Shown one piece after another: positions 8,515 to 9,419 of a DNA stretch of 9,419 nt. The notes under the pieces were generated by a model that did no database searches, was not told the origin of the DNA, and saw nothing but the letters and a program-made list of their open reading frames with translations. Made by a program: the position numbers and the translations under genes. The first letter of the stretch is position 1; each line of letters begins with the position of its first letter. Source of the stretch: Micavibrio sp. (GTDB taxonomy: Bacteria; Pseudomonadota; Alphaproteobacteria; Micavibrionales; Micavibrionaceae); the NCBI GenBank assembly GCA_027051315.1, contig JALTZE010000270.1:1-9419 (forward strand), in the 5' to 3' direction.

Positions 8515-9099
8515 TTAGGCTACCTCTTCCTTTTCATTTTCATTTGATATTTTCATAACACGAGAAAGTCTATCCAGTTTACGACGTATAGAATCATCAA
8601 TCATAACCGAACCAACCGTAACAACCATTCCACCTATTATAGCTTCATCTTTTTCAACTTTTGCAATAACCTTACTTCCAATAGCCTCAGACAGGCTTTT
8701 TTCAATATCTTTTATTTGTTTTGCACTAAGGTCATTAGCCACCTTTATACCGATTTTTACTTCACCTTTACGTGATGAAACCTCATTTCGAAAAACTTCA
8801 ACAAAATTCGGTAAAAATGATAATCTTCCATTTTCTATTATTGTATCAAGGAAATTAGAAGTTAAATCTGTAAATTTATATTTTTTACAGATAGCCATAA
8901 TTGCTTTTTTTTGATTATCCACACTGAATATAGGATTAGATATAAACTCAATAAAATCCTTTGATTCTATTAATATGTCAGAAATAACTGATATATCAGC
9001 TTCAACATTAGCAAGCTTACCCTTACTTTCAGCAAGTTCAATCAATGAACAAACATAACGTTTTGAAACAACTTCACTAGATGACTTTTTAGAGGCCAC
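8515..9099 (-). CDS. atpH: F1-ATPase delta subunit (AtpH)
   Basis: Delta (the OSCP homologue) links the top of the F1 hexamer to the F0 b-type stator subunits. The 194-aa protein has the N-terminal helical domain (about 10-110, with YVCSLIELAE and a GRLSFLPNFVEVF helix) and the conserved C-terminal motif GGMVVTVGSVMIDDSI near 156-171, followed by RRKLDRL. The start is GTG: in-frame TGA lies only three codons upstream, and the next Met is near residue 68, too late for the domain. GGAAAGGG lies 11 nt before the GTG, slightly distant. It is the first gene of atpHAGDC; starting with delta and lacking atpB, atpE and atpF is the alphaproteobacterial split-operon form. Confidence 0.95.
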   Translation of the reverse strand: MASKKSSSEVVSKRYVCSLIELAESKGKLANVEADISVISDILIESKDFIEFISNPIFSVDNQKKAIMAICKKYKFTDLTSNFLDTIIENGRLSFLPNFVEVFRNEVSSRKGEVKIGIKVANDLSAKQIKDIEKSLSEAIGSKVIAKVEKDEAIIGGMVVTVGSVMIDDSIRRKLDRLSRVMKISNENEKEEVA

Positions 9100-9110
9100 T
9101 TTCTTTCAAG

Positions 9111-9118
9111 CCCTTTCC
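9111..9118 (-). promoter_or_regulatory. Probable ribosome binding site of atpH
   Basis: GGAAAGGG on the minus strand lies 11 nt before the GTG at 9099. It supports this non-ATG start, though the spacing is a little longer than optimal. Confidence 0.5.
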
Positions 9119-9143
9119 TATATTCAAAATTATCCTGCGCACG

Positions 9144-9171
9144 ATTTAACACAGTATTCTTATATGTGCAA
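9144..9171 (-). promoter_or_regulatory. Tentative promoter of the atpHAGDC operon
   Basis: The 116 bp between atpH and the upstream membrane-protein gene is the only sizeable gap before the F1 operon. On the minus strand it holds TTGCAC (9166-9171) and TTAAAT (9144-9149) separated by 16 nt, a weak sigma-70-like pair that would give a leader of about 40 nt. In DNA this AT-rich such matches arise by chance, so this is the best candidate rather than a firm call. Read-through from the upstream co-directional gene is also possible; I see no terminator hairpin between them. Confidence 0.22.
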
Positions 9172-9215
9172 GAACAGTTTTTAAGTTACACAAATATTTA
9201 TTAAAAATATTAACA

Positions 9216-9419
9216 TTAAGGAAGCAACCTCAAATAAAACCAATCAACATAAGCATATCCAATTACCACAGCAATAATCTTAAATAACATTACATGAAAA
9301 ACATAAATAAACAAAGTTTGCCTTCCTGTAAAATGCAATAAAGCAACAGCAAATTTAGGAAGCCTTAAAGTAAGCTCAGAGTAATCTTTAGCCTTAAAAT
9401 TATATAACCAATAATATAT
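9216..9419 (-). CDS. C-terminal fragment of a polytopic membrane protein, possibly acyltransferase/TraX/DUF1624-like
   Basis: One minus-strand frame is open from the window edge for 67 codons and ends in TAA at 9216-9218. A hydrophobic stretch (about residues 22-30) leads into GRQTLFIYVFH (32-42), then a hydrophobic helix VMLFKIIAVVIGYAY (43-57) and a short end, DWFYLRLLP. A 'GR-x-TL-x-IY-x-x-H' motif before a last membrane helix is seen in several membrane acyltransferase-like families, including TraX and DUF1624/heparan-glucosaminide acetyltransferase-like proteins. I cannot choose among them from this fragment. The gene is co-directional with atpH and ends 116 bp before it. The coding call is fairly safe; the family is a guess. 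Confidence 0.6.
   Translation of the reverse strand: MYYWLYNFKAKDYSELTLRLPKFAVALLHFTGRQTLFIYVFHVMLFKIIAVVIGYAYVDWFYLRLLP

Noticed and set aside
9297..9301. Apparent frameshift in the right-edge membrane-protein fragment at a poly-A run
   Set aside because: A first reading with four A's split the protein into two frames. Recounting across the line break gives five A's, which keeps one open frame from the edge to TAA.

Overview
The window comes from an AT-rich bacterial chromosome, most likely an alphaproteobacterium. The main reason is an F1-ATPase operon in the order atpH-atpA-atpG-atpD-atpC with no F0 genes attached, which is the alphaproteobacterial arrangement. Standard code 11 fits: TGA ends several genes and TGG is used for Trp. 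I cannot name the genus. A host- or gut-associated lineage with a reduced, low-GC genome would fit the composition, but that is inference.

Layout. Positions 3-155 (+) hold the last 50 codons of an unrecognised gene. Positions 218-4004 (+) are a compact gene run: pabB, pabA, pabC and a LOG-family (TIGR00730-like) Rossmann protein. PabB and PabA convert chorismate and glutamine to 4-amino-4-deoxychorismate. PabC would then release pyruvate to give p-aminobenzoate for folate. Positions 4007-9099 (-) hold atpC, atpD, atpG, atpA and atpH, transcribed atpH first. The two runs converge, with only 2 nt between the LOG and atpC stop codons. A 116-bp gap upstream of atpH probably carries the F1 promoter. 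Positions 9216-9419 (-) are the C-terminus of a membrane protein with a GRxTLxIYxxH-type motif.

The enzymes are ordinary; the oddities lie between and within them. (1) A perfect pentanucleotide repeat, about 6.4 copies, sits between pabA and pabC inside an 18-codon mini-ORF. Its stop codon would move relative to the pabC start as copy number changes. (2) A 68-bp element bounded by GTCATTCC/GGAATGAC inverted repeats lies between atpD and atpC and looks like a dispersed palindromic repeat. (3) The LOG-family protein carries a second, degenerate copy of the C-terminal half of the LOG domain. (4) PabC has Cys where fold-type IV PLP enzymes usually have the Glu facing the cofactor ring nitrogen. 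(5) The + strand is rich in A and C under both oppositely oriented operons, which suggests a replication-linked skew with the atp operon on the leading strand. I see no CRISPR array, tRNA, rRNA, phage gene or transposase, and no convincing wholly new system.
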